Positions 18,980 to 27,608 of a stretch of 64,000 nucleotides of DNA are shown here, piece by piece (within the stretch, counting starts at the first letter, position 1; each line of letters starts with the position of its first letter). The notes beneath the pieces are model-generated. The model saw only the letters and a list, made by a program, of their open reading frames with translations. It had not been told where the DNA came from and did no database searches. Location of the stretch: the NCBI GenBank assembly GCA_902761735.1, contig CACWLL010000004.1:1-64000 (forward strand), read 5' to 3'. Position numbers and translations under genes: made by a program. Source of the DNA: an uncultured bacterium. Its GTDB lineage: Bacteria > Cyanobacteriota > Vampirovibrionia > Gastranaerophilales > Gastranaerophilaceae.

Positions 18980-20074
18980 TTACCTGTTAAAGAGTCCCAT
19001 AAGCCACGATTGATTTTCTTTATAGGCTTCTTTTTCCAATAGATTTGTTCTGTATTTTGAAAACGGATTATAAGCACTCCATGGTGTTGGTGTCTTATAT
19101 TCTATAAGTGCGTTGTAGTATTTTTCTGCTTTATCTTCTTCTTGTAGCGTAAGCGGGGCACTATTTTTTATGATTTTATTGTAGTGATTTTCGTTGATTA
19201 TTATAGGAATATCATTGTACGTTGCACTTGGATTATCAATTAAGGTATTAACGGCAATTATATAATCTTTGAAGTTTACGTCGGCATTTGAACTTCCTAA
19301 TTTAAAGGTTATATTATTGTACTTGCCTGTTTTATCATTTTTTATATCATATAATATCTGTTTAAATTCTCCGGCCGCTATGTCATCCATGTGACGGCTT
19401 CTTATTATGTTTTGCAAAACTCCGTAGTTTAACTTCTTGACACCGTCTTTAGAACGAGCTATTGTTTCAAATTGTTTTGCGTGTACAAGTTCATGTTTAA
19501 TGAGTTTGAACATTGTGTTGTTATATATTGGGTCGTTTAAAATATCTCTGTTTATATGAATATCTCCGGTCAATATGTCATAATATGCACCGGTGTACAT
19601 AGAAGAAAATTTGTCATCAGATAATTTAGCGCCGGTTTTATTTATTTTTTTAATTTTATCATCCAAAGTCTTAAGGTTTTTGTTTTCTTGCAGCTTTAAT
19701 AAATATTGTATTCCTTGCATAACACCTAAGCCGATAAAACTCCATAGTGTTAATTTTTTTATATGACCTTTTTTATACTTTTTTAGTAGAGGTAAATTTC
19801 CGGAAGATTTGAGTTGTTGGATTTTATATGAGTTTAGTAGCTCATAAACCAATGGAACAGATGCTCCTGCCAATGATGCCGAGGTTGACCAAAAATATTT
19901 GTTTAATAAAGACCCTTCTCTTTGCTTTTTGCTAAATTTCTCCACATCAATCAAAAATTTATCAGCAGTATTTTGCGGAACATTCGTTTTTAATTCGGAT
20001 GTTTTCACTTGTTCCTGCTTGCCGATAAATGCAGGTGGCATATTATATAATTGTTTCCCTACCAAATTTATCAT
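18980..20074 (-). CDS. Putative membrane-anchored HEXXH metallopeptidase
   Basis: 364 residues, family not recognised. Two hydrophobic segments (about 60-85 and 110-128) suggest a membrane hairpin. Around residue 185-200 there is 'KLIKHELVHAKQFE', an HEXXH zinc-binding motif; a downstream 'LLEKEAYKEN' near the C-terminus could supply the third Glu ligand of a gluzincin, which is an inference. The N-terminus is a short tag 'LYNMPPAFIGKQ' resembling tags on other proteins in this window. No Shine-Dalgarno sequence precedes the start; a hairpin lies immediately upstream. The gene follows clpX but is separated from it by that hairpin. Confidence 0.7.
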   Translation of the reverse strand: MINLVGKQLYNMPPAFIGKQEQVKTSELKTNVPQNTADKFLIDVEKFSKKQREGSLLNKYFWSTSASLAGASVPLVYELLNSYKIQQLKSSGNLPLLKKYKKGHIKKLTLWSFIGLGVMQGIQYLLKLQENKNLKTLDDKIKKINKTGAKLSDDKFSSMYTGAYYDILTGDIHINRDILNDPIYNNTMFKLIKHELVHAKQFETIARSKDGVKKLNYGVLQNIIRSRHMDDIAAGEFKQILYDIKNDKTGKYNNITFKLGSSNADVNFKDYIIAVNTLIDNPSATYNDIPIIINENHYNKIIKNSAPLTLQEEDKAEKYYNALIEYKTPTPWSAYNPFSKYRTNLLEKEAYKENQSWLMGLFNR

Positions 20075-20116
20075 AAAAATACTGCCTGATTATATTAAAT
20101 CAAAACAGTATTTTTT
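20075..20116 (-). terminator. Hairpin between clpX and the metallopeptidase-like gene
   Basis: AAAAATACTG pairs with CAGTATTTTT around an AT-rich loop with a second small stem. It can terminate transcripts leaving clpX and lies directly against the next start codon. Confidence 0.6.
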
Positions 20117-20151
20117 TTGCCATTATTGTTAAATATTGTTACTGCGGTTTA

Positions 20152-21456
20152 TTATGCAGAAATTTCTTTTGAGGAATCTTTTGTTCTTAATGGAATTAAC
20201 TCTCCTGAATTTCTGTTTTTAACCATTTCGGCAGTAATAACAAGCTTTTCTGAATGTTCTTTTGACGGAACATCATACATGACATCAAGCATTAACTCTT
20301 CAACAATTGAGCGTAATGCTCTTGCACCTGTTTTACGTTTAATAGCTTCTTGAGCAATAAGATTAACAGCTTCCGGCTCAAATTCCAAATCAACTCCGTC
20401 CATTTCCAACAAACATTTGTACTGTTTAAGAACAGCGTTTTTAGGTTCGGTTAAAATCATTTTTAATGTCTTTTCGTTTAACTGATCTAAAACGGCGTAG
20501 GTTGGAACACGTCCAATAAATTCCGGAATTAAACCAAATTTTAATAAATCTTCAGGTTGGAGCTTTTTCAATAATTTAGCAGCATTAGCGTCTTTTTCAG
20601 CTTGCGACATTGCTGCTTTTGCACCAAATCCAACAGTTTGACCGACATCCGCTCTGCGTTCGATAATTTTTTCCAAGCCCACAAACGCACCGCCAACAAT
20701 GAACAGAATATTACTTGTGTCAATATCGATAAATTCTTGATGCGGATGTTTTCTTCCGCCTTGCGGAGGAACATGGGCAACCGTACCTTCTATCAGTTTA
20801 AGCAGTGCCTGTTGAACCCCTTCTCCTGATACATCTCTTGTAATTGAAGTATTTTCTGATTTTCTTGAAATTTTATCAATTTCATCAATATAGATAATAC
20901 CTCTTTCGGCTTTTGACGCATCATAATCAGAGTTTTGATAAAGTCTTAATAGAATGTTTTCAACATCATCTCCGACGTAACCGGCTTCGGTTAATGTCGT
21001 CGCATCAGCTACTGCAAAAGGAACATCCAGCATTTTTGCTAATGTTTGAGCCAACAAGGTTTTCCCTGAACCTGTAGGGCCGACAAGAAGAATGTTTGAT
21101 TTTTGGATTTCCACATTGTTCTTTAAATCGGTATTCTTATTATGTTTTAACCTTTTGTAATGGTTATAAACGGCAACGGATAATACTTTCTTGGCATCAT
21201 CTTGTCCTACGATATATTCATCCAAGTATGCTTTGATTTCGTGAGGTTTTGGAATAGGTTTTTCTTCCGAAGTTTTATCTTTTTCGTCGGTATCCTTTTC
21301 CTTCCCTTCCAAAAATTCTTCATCAAGAATTTCGTTGCAAAGCTCTACGCATTCATCGCAAATATATACTTCCGGACCGGCAATAAGTTTTTTTACCTGA
21401 TCCTGTGTTTTTCCGCAAAATGAACATTTTAATCTGCTATCGTCGTGTTTTGGCAT
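20152..21456 (-). CDS. clpX: ATP-dependent Clp protease ATPase ClpX
   Basis: AAA+ unfoldase that feeds substrates into ClpP. The zinc-binding domain has Cys11, Cys14, Cys33 and Cys36; Walker A '[15 protein letters not shown]' and Walker B '[10 protein letters not shown]' are intact, and the GYVGDDVE pore loop is present. The ClpP-docking loop region is present. Length 434 is normal. Third gene of the tig-clpP-clpX unit, the standard bacterial order; 31 bases separate it from clpP. Confidence 0.97.
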   Translation of the reverse strand: MPKHDDSRLKCSFCGKTQDQVKKLIAGPEVYICDECVELCNEILDEEFLEGKEKDTDEKDKTSEEKPIPKPHEIKAYLDEYIVGQDDAKKVLSVAVYNHYKRLKHNKNTDLKNNVEIQKSNILLVGPTGSGKTLLAQTLAKMLDVPFAVADATTLTEAGYVGDDVENILLRLYQNSDYDASKAERGIIYIDEIDKISRKSENTSITRDVSGEGVQQALLKLIEGTVAHVPPQGGRKHPHQEFIDIDTSNILFIVGGAFVGLEKIIERRADVGQTVGFGAKAAMSQAEKDANAAKLLKKLQPEDLLKFGLIPEFIGRVPTYAVLDQLNEKTLKMILTEPKNAVLKQYKCLLEMDGVDLEFEPEAVNLIAQEAIKRKTGARALRSIVEELMLDVMYDVPSKEHSEKLVITAEMVKNRNSGELIPLRTKDSSKEISA

Positions 21457-21487
21457 AAACTAATATTCTCCTATTGTAACATCAAAC

Positions 21488-22075
21488 TTATACAGCATCT
21501 CTTGATATGACTTTATCAATCATTCCGTATTCAAGAGCTTCTGCAGGAGTCATAATGTAATCTCTATCTGTGTCTTTTTCAATCTTTTTGATTGATTGCC
21601 CGGTATTTGCTGCAAGAATTTCATTTAATGATTTTTTAATTCTTAAAATTTCTTGAGCCTGAATTTCTATATCGGTTGCTTGACCTTGAGCACCGCCTAA
21701 AGGTTGGTGAATTAAAACTCTGGAATGAGGAAGCGCTAATCTCTTACCTTTTGCGCCTGATGATAATAAGAATGCCCCCATAGATGCTGCTTGTCCCAAA
21801 CAAATTGTTGAAACATCAGCTCTGATATGCTGCATTGTATCATATATTGCAAAGCCTGCAGTAACACTACCTCCGGGACTGTTAATGTATAACATAATAT
21901 CTTTTTCAGGATTTTCACTATCCAGTAACAACAGTTGCGCAACAATTAAGTTAGCCACCATATCGTCGATAGGAGTCCCAAGAAAGATGATTCTTTCTCT
22001 TAACAATCTTGAAAATATGTCAAAAGAACGTTCTCCTCTGCTGGATTGTTCGATTACTACAGGTACAAAACTCAT
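21488..22075 (-). CDS. clpP: ATP-dependent Clp protease proteolytic subunit ClpP (tig-linked)
   Basis: Serine protease forming the tetradecameric chamber used with ClpX. Catalytic triad Ser98 ('[11 protein letters not shown]'), His123 ('LIHQPLGG') and Asp172 ('DTDRDY') is intact, and the length of 195 suits a form with little or no propeptide. It lies between tig and clpX, 42 bases after tig. A second, very similar clpP is at 38757-39377. Confidence 0.97.
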   Translation of the reverse strand: MSFVPVVIEQSSRGERSFDIFSRLLRERIIFLGTPIDDMVANLIVAQLLLLDSENPEKDIMLYINSPGGSVTAGFAIYDTMQHIRADVSTICLGQAASMGAFLLSSGAKGKRLALPHSRVLIHQPLGGAQGQATDIEIQAQEILRIKKSLNEILAANTGQSIKKIEKDTDRDYIMTPAEALEYGMIDKVISRDAV

Positions 22076-22117
22076 TTTAATTTTCCCTTTCCTTATTTAA
22101 TTATACGAATTTTCTTA

Positions 22118-23446
22118 TTATTCTTCCACTTTACTTTTTTTAGATTTCTTAGGCGGAACAATTTCAACTTTGTTATTAGTAAGTAGAAATTCTCTTACCT
22201 TATCATTCATAGCTTGCTGAGAAAGTGAAGAAAGAATTTCAGGATTTTTGCTGATTTGTTTGTACAAATCTTGTTGTGAAATTCTGTATGCAGCACTCAA
22301 TTCAGCAAATTTTTTATCCAAATCGGCTCTGTCAAGATTGATGTTTTCAACCTTTGCGATTTTGTCGATAACAAGTGAATTTTTAATTCTTGTTTTTGCA
22401 TCTTCGTTAAGGTTTTTGGTTAATTCTTCGTCACCTTGAGCCTTAACTACCATTTCCCAGCTGATACCTTGAGCAGCAAGTCTGTTTTTATATTCTGCAA
22501 GTAAAGATTGAGCTTCTCTGTCAATCATTGCTTGAGGAATTTCAACAGATGCATTAGCAATTGCAGCTTTAAAAATTTCGTTTTCGGAATTGTTTTTATT
22601 TGTATTTTCTCTTGATTCATCCAAATATTTTTGAATGTCAGCTTTTAAATCTTCAACTGTTTTGAACGGTCCGACTTTTGCAACAAATTCGTCATTCAAT
22701 TCAGGAAGTTCTTTTTCATTAATTTCGTTAATTTTTACTTTGAAAACGGCTTTTTGACCTTTAAGATTATCATCGTGATAATCTTCAGGGAATGTTACGT
22801 CGATATCAAATTCTTCCCCTACATTTCTGTCCGCCAATTGTTCCGCAAACCCCGGAATAAAAGCAGAATTACCCAAATCAAGCGGATAATTTTTGCCTTC
22901 GCCGCCTTTAATTTTTTCACCGTTTACATAACCGTCAAAATCAATTTTTACAAGGTCTTTATTGTTTGTTTTTCTGTCGGTAATAATTTTAATTTCGGCA
23001 TGCTGATTTCTTAAGTTTTCAAGAGCTTTATCTAAAGCTTCAGGATCAACCGGAGAATCTTCAACCTTTAACTCTAACCCTTTGTATTGACCCAAAGTAA
23101 CTTCAGGTCGGGTTTCAACTTTTGCGGTAACCTTTAAATCTTCTCCGACATTGAAATTGTAGGAAGTAATGTATGGTTGAGTAATAACATCAAGCTTATT
23201 CTCATCAATAGCTTGTGATAATAATCTTGGCATTATTCCTTCTAAAGCTTCTTGTTTAATTCTTTCGACTCCTATTTGTCTTTCAACGAGTTCTCTCGGA
23301 GCCTTACCTTTTCTGAATCCATCGATGTTTACATATTGCGATATGCGTTTAACTGCGTTATTATATGCTTCCGCAGCATCCTTTGCCGGAACTGTGATGT
23401 CTAATTTAACTACATTGTCTTTTTCATTTTCTAGTGTAACTTGCAT
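22118..23446 (-). CDS. tig: Trigger factor
   Basis: Ribosome-bound chaperone and prolyl isomerase that meets nascent chains at the exit tunnel. The ribosome-binding signature 'GFRKGKAP' is in the N-terminal domain, the FKBP-like domain follows ('DLVKIDFDGYVNGEKI', 'IPGFAEQLADRNVGEE'), and a helical C-terminal chaperone domain completes it; a basic Lys/Ser tail ends the protein. The ATG at 23446 is chosen because AAAGGGA lies 9 bases upstream; an ATG ten codons earlier has none. First gene of tig-clpP-clpX. Confidence 0.96.
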   Translation of the reverse strand: MQVTLENEKDNVVKLDITVPAKDAAEAYNNAVKRISQYVNIDGFRKGKAPRELVERQIGVERIKQEALEGIMPRLLSQAIDENKLDVITQPYITSYNFNVGEDLKVTAKVETRPEVTLGQYKGLELKVEDSPVDPEALDKALENLRNQHAEIKIITDRKTNNKDLVKIDFDGYVNGEKIKGGEGKNYPLDLGNSAFIPGFAEQLADRNVGEEFDIDVTFPEDYHDDNLKGQKAVFKVKINEINEKELPELNDEFVAKVGPFKTVEDLKADIQKYLDESRENTNKNNSENEIFKAAIANASVEIPQAMIDREAQSLLAEYKNRLAAQGISWEMVVKAQGDEELTKNLNEDAKTRIKNSLVIDKIAKVENINLDRADLDKKFAELSAAYRISQQDLYKQISKNPEILSSLSQQAMNDKVREFLLTNNKVEIVPPKKSKKSKVEE

Positions 23447-23487
23447 TGATAATTTCCCTTTATAATTAATTTCCAATATCTTATATG

Positions 23488-23515
23488 ATTATAGCACCAA
23501 AAATAAATCTTGCAA
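23488..23515 (-). promoter_or_regulatory. Promoter of the tig-clpP-clpX operon
   Basis: Minus strand TTGCAA, 16 bases, TATAAT; about 40 bases before the tig ATG. Confidence 0.75.
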
Positions 23516-23683
23516 GTCAGCTAAATGTAGTATATTCTGTTTTTTCGCCAAAAATTAATTAAAAGTAACATATTGTAAAATTTTGCCTGAAAATAGCAAA
23601 TTTTTTCCGGAAAATGTTTTATTATATATGTGTAGAAGTTAATCTTACTTATGGTGTATGTGTAAAATAATTTAAGGAGAATT

Positions 23684-23833
23684 ATGTACAGTCCTGAATT
23701 TATGAAGTTTTTAATTAACTATCAAAAAGATGAGTTTACTCCGGAACCGACTCAAAAGGCAGTATACTTTAAAAAACCTCGTCGTGGTCGTAAGATATTG
23801 GCAACAGTAGTATTGCCGGTGCTAAACAAATAA
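23684..23833 (+). CDS. Unknown 49-residue basic protein
   Basis: A short gene with a near-perfect AAGGAGA 7 bases before its ATG. The product starts 'MYSPEFMKFLINYQKDEF', contains a basic block 'FKKPRRGRKIL' and ends in a hydrophobic 'ATVVLPVLNK'. It could bind nucleic acid or ribosome, but that is only a charge-based guess. It sits between the divergent tig promoter and two arginine tRNA genes. No family recognised. Confidence 0.6.
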   Translation: MYSPEFMKFLINYQKDEFTPEPTQKAVYFKKPRRGRKILATVVLPVLNK

Positions 23834-23902
23834 ATTATAGTAGAAGCGGCAGGCAGTTCCGCACTCACATTCTAATTATTAATGAGGAAAATTGCCAAAA
23901 TA

Positions 23903-23932
23903 TTGTACATCATGACAATTTTATATTATAAT
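23903..23932 (+). promoter_or_regulatory. Promoter of the tRNA-Arg pair
   Basis: TTGTAC, 18 bases, TATAAT; the mature tRNA starts 14 bases after the -10 box. Confidence 0.7.
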
Positions 23933-23946
23933 TGAGACAGGTGAAT

Positions 23947-24020
23947 GTGCCTGTAGCTCAGTTGAATAGAGTGTCGGTCTCCGAAGCCGAAGGTCACGGG
24001 TTTGACTCCCGTCAGGCACA
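23947..24020 (+). tRNA. tRNA-Arg (anticodon CCG)
   Basis: Full cloverleaf: acceptor GTGCCTG/CAGGCAC, D-stem GCTC/GAGT (one G-U), anticodon stem TCGGT/GCCGA with loop CTCCGAA (anticodon CCG, reads CGG), T-stem ACGGG/CCCGT with loop TTTGACT. Discriminator A; CCA is not encoded. Confidence 0.93.
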
Positions 24021-24054
24021 ATTTTTATTTGTGATATAATAAAAATATAAAAGT

Positions 24055-24130
24055 GGCTTCGTAGCTCAGTAGGATAGAGCGGCGGTTTCCTAAACCGCGT
24101 CTGCCGCGCGTTCGAATCGCGCCGGGGCCA
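24055..24130 (+). tRNA. tRNA-Arg (anticodon CCT)
   Basis: Acceptor GGCTTCG/CGGGGCC (two G-U pairs), D-stem GCTC/GAGC, anticodon stem GCGGT/ACCGC with loop TTCCTAA (anticodon CCT, reads AGG), T-stem GCGCG/CGCGC with loop TTCGAAT. Discriminator A; no encoded CCA. It follows the CCG tRNA by 34 bases and probably shares its transcript. Confidence 0.93.
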
Positions 24131-24231
24131 TATTTAATAAAAATAACCTTTATTGTGCGATAAGAACATACCGAACATAGCAGTTTAATATAAAGTCATT
24201 TGCAATATTAGTAGTGGAAAGGGAATAAAGA

Positions 24232-24498
24232 ATGAAAAAAGTAGTAACAGGATTATGTGTATTAGGCGTAATGTATACTTTTGTGCCAGCGGCTGGTGCT
24301 GCTTGGGTTAATGATTCTACTCCTGCCCCATATGTATACAATGACAATTCGCTTTTGGCACCTCAACCTGCCAAAATATTGAATAACGACGGAATACTTT
24401 ATTATGATTATTCAAGACGTAATAATATAATAAGAAATGAAAGAACTCCGGAGCATAAAAAGCTTCCGGTTAAAGGAAAACAGAAATTTATGTGTTAG
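24232..24498 (+). CDS. Small secreted protein, unknown
   Basis: 88 residues with a signal peptide (residues 1-23, cleavage near Ala-Gly-Ala-Ala). The mature part is short, Asn/Pro/Tyr-rich then basic, and ends in a lone Cys. No family recognised. GGAAAGGGA lies 7-8 bases before the ATG. It has its own strong terminator, so it is a single-gene unit between the tRNAs and ldpA. Confidence 0.75.
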   Translation: MKKVVTGLCVLGVMYTFVPAAGAAWVNDSTPAPYVYNDNSLLAPQPAKILNNDGILYYDYSRRNNIIRNERTPEHKKLPVKGKQKFMC

Positions 24499-24515
24499 AG
24501 ATTTAATAAATATGA

Positions 24516-24555
24516 AATAAGCCTTCAATGAATATTGAGGGCTTATTTTATTTTG
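24516..24555 (+). terminator. Terminator after the small secreted protein
   Basis: Fourteen-base stem (one G-U) AATAAGCCTTCAAT with its complement around GAAT, followed by T-rich sequence. Its right arm overlaps the -35 region of ldpA. Confidence 0.9.
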
Positions 24556-24564
24556 TGGTAAAAT
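24535..24564 (+). promoter_or_regulatory. Leaderless promoter of ldpA
   Basis: TTGAGG, 18 bases, TAAAAT, then six T and the ATG at 24571. The -35 lies inside the preceding terminator hairpin. Confidence 0.6.
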
Positions 24565-24570
24565 TTTTTT

Positions 24571-25566
24571 ATGTTATCTGACATATTAAAACAGGGAAAA
24601 TGCTTTAAACTCGTATGCGGTGCGGGTAATGAAGATGCAGTTGAGGTTGAAAAGCTGGTGTATCTTTATTCAAAAGCGGGATGTTCACTCTTTGACTTAT
24701 CTGCAAATCTTGAGGTTGTTCAGGCTGCAAAAAGAGGTTTAGAGCGTGCCGGTATCCTTGATGACAGATATTTGTGTGTTAGTGTCGGTATAGAGGGCGA
24801 TCCGCACATCGATAAAGCTGAAATAATTCAGAACTTGTGTGTAAAATGCGGCAGGTGTAAAAATATTTGTCCGCAGAATGCTATATTTGAAAACGGCCGA
24901 GTAAACTATGTTAAAAACAAGCGTTGTATAGGGTGCGGGAAATGTGTTGATATTTGCGAATTTAAAGCAATAAAAATGTTTTCTCAGGATGTAGACTTAG
25001 CAAAAGTATTACCTCCGATAATAGAGGAAGGGATTGATTGCTTGGAGTTTCATGCTCTAATAGAGGATGAAGCGGCTGTTATGCGGAAGTGGAAAATTTT
25101 AAGTCACTTGTATCCTAATTTTTTAAGCATCTGTGTGGATCGTTCAAAAATCGGTAATGAAAAATTATTGAATCGAGTGAAAAAGATGATAGAAAATAGA
25201 ACCCCATATACAACAATTATTCAAGCTGACGGAGCTCCGATGTCAGGCGGTTGCGATGATTATAAAACTACGTTACAGGCAGTTGCTATGGCAGAAGTTT
25301 TTCAGGATGCAAAATTGCCGGTATATATTTTGCTCTCAGGGGGTACAAATTCTAAGACTATGGAATTGTCCCGTCAGTGCGGAATTATGCCCAATGGTGT
25401 TGCAGTAGGGTCTTATGCAAGGAAACTTGTGAAAGAATATGTATCAAGAGATGATTTTTTTGAAAATACCAAAGTTGTTAATGAAGCATTAAGCAAAGCT
25501 AAAGCCTTGGTAAATAGCGTATTTTTGCAATATAATATGCGTCAGGAGAAGAAATGTCAGAGATAA
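24571..25566 (+). CDS. ldpA: LdpA-like iron-sulfur protein
   Basis: 331 residues. The start 'LKQGKCFKLVCGAGNEDAVEVEKLVYLYSKAGC' is like cyanobacterial LdpA, as is the TIM-barrel-like C-terminal part ('YTTIIQADGAPMSGGCDDYKTT', 'YILLSGGTNSKTMELSRQCG'). Two complete ferredoxin-type [4Fe-4S] sets are present: Cys90/93/96/100 and Cys119/122/125/129. In cyanobacteria LdpA senses redox state and feeds light input to the circadian clock; here no clock gene is in view, so that role cannot be assumed. Overlaps the next gene by 13 bases. Predicted leaderless. Confidence 0.85.
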   Translation: MLSDILKQGKCFKLVCGAGNEDAVEVEKLVYLYSKAGCSLFDLSANLEVVQAAKRGLERAGILDDRYLCVSVGIEGDPHIDKAEIIQNLCVKCGRCKNICPQNAIFENGRVNYVKNKRCIGCGKCVDICEFKAIKMFSQDVDLAKVLPPIIEEGIDCLEFHALIEDEAAVMRKWKILSHLYPNFLSICVDRSKIGNEKLLNRVKKMIENRTPYTTIIQADGAPMSGGCDDYKTTLQAVAMAEVFQDAKLPVYILLSGGTNSKTMELSRQCGIMPNGVAVGSYARKLVKEYVSRDDFFENTKVVNEALSKAKALVNSVFLQYNMRQEKKCQR

Positions 25567-26342
25567 TTGATAAAATAAAAAACTCATTAATTGAGCTCAA
25601 ATCAGATTACGGTATGCTTGGTATCAAATCGGAACTTGAAACAGAGGGTGCCGATTTTGAGGATATTAGAATTTTAAAATCTTTGGCTGACAGTATTGGA
25701 ACCGATTTGGTTGTAAAAATCGGCGGATGCGAAGCCGTAAATGATTTAATTCAGCTTAAACAATTCGGAATAAAGAGTATTGTTGCTCCAATGATTGAGT
25801 CCGATTATGCCGTAAAAAAATTTATTACCGCAATTACACGTATTTATACTCCGGAAGAAATTTCAAATATGAAATTATATATAAATATAGAAACTATTTC
25901 CGGATATAAAATGCTGAAAGAAATATGTAAGGTCGCAAGCGGAGGTAATTTATCAGGTATTGTTTTGGGTAGAACCGACATGGCCGGCTCAATGCATTTG
26001 CCTGGTGAGAAAATTAACGGTGATGAAATGCTTAATATTGCATCCGAAATTAAATGTGCGGCAAATAATTTCGGATTAGATTTTATTATAGGCGGAGGGA
26101 TTTCTCTTGATACAGAGAAATTTTTGAAGGGATTACAAAATTTAAAAATGTTTGAAACAAGAAAAGTATTGTTTGACTATGGTGTGTTAAGCGAAAACGG
26201 TTATGCAAAAGCTATTACAAGAGCAATAGAATTTGAAATTTTGTGGCTGGAATATTTGTTAAATTCAGGGAAAAGCCTTGAGCTGAAATATCAAAATCGT
26301 ATATCGCAACTCAAGAAACGTTTGCTTTGTTCAATGTCTTGA
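25554..26342 (+). CDS. HpcH/HpaI aldolase / citrate lyase family protein
   Basis: 262 residues with the TIM-barrel pattern of this superfamily: 'IGTDLVVKIGGCEAVNDL', 'GIKSIVAPMIESDYAVKKF', 'KLYINIETISGYKMLKEI' (metal-binding Glu) and 'GIVLGRTDMAGSM' (second acidic ligand). Members split or form carbon-carbon bonds of oxo acids or acyl-CoA thioesters; the substrate here is unknown. GGAGAAG lies in the overlap with ldpA, so the two are translationally coupled. The long C-terminal helix after residue 215 is not part of the core barrel. Confidence 0.8.
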   Translation: MSEIIDKIKNSLIELKSDYGMLGIKSELETEGADFEDIRILKSLADSIGTDLVVKIGGCEAVNDLIQLKQFGIKSIVAPMIESDYAVKKFITAITRIYTPEEISNMKLYINIETISGYKMLKEICKVASGGNLSGIVLGRTDMAGSMHLPGEKINGDEMLNIASEIKCAANNFGLDFIIGGGISLDTEKFLKGLQNLKMFETRKVLFDYGVLSENGYAKAITRAIEFEILWLEYLLNSGKSLELKYQNRISQLKKRLLCSMS

Positions 26343-26458
26343 TTGCCGTTTTTTATCTGCATATTGTCACAAATATTAATATTTAAAATTATTGCTGGTT
26401 TTTTTTTATTATTTGAAGTATTATAAGAGTAGTAAATCAATTTACCTTATAGGGAGAA

Positions 26459-27544
26459 ATGTGTAGAATGCAAGCTGAAAATAATGAAATGGTAATAGGT
26501 ATCCCGAGAGCCATGAGCTTTTATAATAACTATCCCTTTTATTACGGGTTTTTTACAGCGTTAGGGATAAAAGTTGTATTATCTGATATTACTACCAAGC
26601 AGACAATGTCTGATGGCTCTGCCCTTGTAGTTACCGAAACCTGCTTGCCGATAAAGATATATGTCGGGCATGTGCTGAATCTTATAAACAAAGGTATTGA
26701 TAAAATTTTTGTACCTTCTATTCAGTCAATTGCTCCTAAAATTTATAATTGTTCTAAAATCAGAGGATTGCCTGATTTGATTCGTAATGTTGTAAAAAAG
26801 CCTTTTACGATGGTTGAGGCAACGTTGGATAAATCAGAAAAAAATCAGGGATTATATGAGTTTTTATCAGAAGCCGTAAAGCCTTTTGGTATTACGGATA
26901 TGAATAAAATTAAAGAAGCTGCGAAGAACGGTTGGAGAACTTTTAACAACTTCCATATAATGTCAAAATCGGGTATGAGCTATAAAAAGGCTTTAAATTA
27001 TGCTTTGCAGGGCAAAGTTTTCATAGAAAATAATACAAAAGAATATCCTATATCTATTGCTTTGGTATCTCATAGCTACAATATATTTGACGACAGGGCT
27101 TGTATGAAAATTATTGAAAAGCTTGAAGCGATGGATGTAAAAGTTTATACTTCTTTACAGCTTTCTCATGAACAAATTGTTGAAGGAATCAGCACTTTGG
27201 GTGAAAACAGCATGTACTGGGCTAACGAAGGAGATATGACAGGTGCAGCAGGTCATTATCTTAAGGATAACAAGATTGATGGCATGATTGCTCTTAATGC
27301 TTTCGGGTGCGGTCCGGATTCGTTGATGGTTGAACGAATTATAAGAAAAGCTAAGCAATATAATAAACCTATAATAAATTTAACTATTGATGAACAAACA
27401 GGTGAAGCAGGTTTTGTTACCCGACTTGAAGCATTTGTAGATATGCTTTTCCGTAAAAAACGTGCAAATATAATTAACAAGATTGACATTGGTTCCGAAC
27501 AATCAAATTACAGACCTAATATAGAGTACATAGAAACAAAGTAA
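26459..27544 (+). CDS. CoA-enzyme activase-like protein (DUF2229)
   Basis: 361 residues matching the DUF2229 part of 2-hydroxyacyl-CoA dehydratase activase relatives: 'VIGIPRAMSFYNNYPFYYGFFTALGIKVVLSD', 'ETCLPIKIYVGHVLNLINKGIDKIFVPS' and 'NAFGCGPDSLMVERI', with Cys residues likely to bind iron-sulfur. It lacks the ASKHA ATPase domain of the complete activases. Reaction unknown. AGGGAG lies 5 bases before the ATG. It follows the aldolase-like gene after 116 bases without a terminator, so it may belong with ldpA and the aldolase. Confidence 0.8.
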   Translation: MCRMQAENNEMVIGIPRAMSFYNNYPFYYGFFTALGIKVVLSDITTKQTMSDGSALVVTETCLPIKIYVGHVLNLINKGIDKIFVPSIQSIAPKIYNCSKIRGLPDLIRNVVKKPFTMVEATLDKSEKNQGLYEFLSEAVKPFGITDMNKIKEAAKNGWRTFNNFHIMSKSGMSYKKALNYALQGKVFIENNTKEYPISIALVSHSYNIFDDRACMKIIEKLEAMDVKVYTSLQLSHEQIVEGISTLGENSMYWANEGDMTGAAGHYLKDNKIDGMIALNAFGCGPDSLMVERIIRKAKQYNKPIINLTIDEQTGEAGFVTRLEAFVDMLFRKKRANIINKIDIGSEQSNYRPNIEYIETK

Positions 27545-27562
27545 GATTAAAATAAAAATAAA

Positions 27563-27597
27563 AACACCTCATCTATTATTGTGAGGTGTTTTTTTAT
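27563..27597. terminator. Bidirectional terminator
   Basis: AACACCTCA-N8-TGAGGTGTT with A-run before and T-run after; serves the DUF2229 gene and the convergent kinase gene. Confidence 0.92.
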
Positions 27598-27608
27598 TTA
27601 AAAATTTT

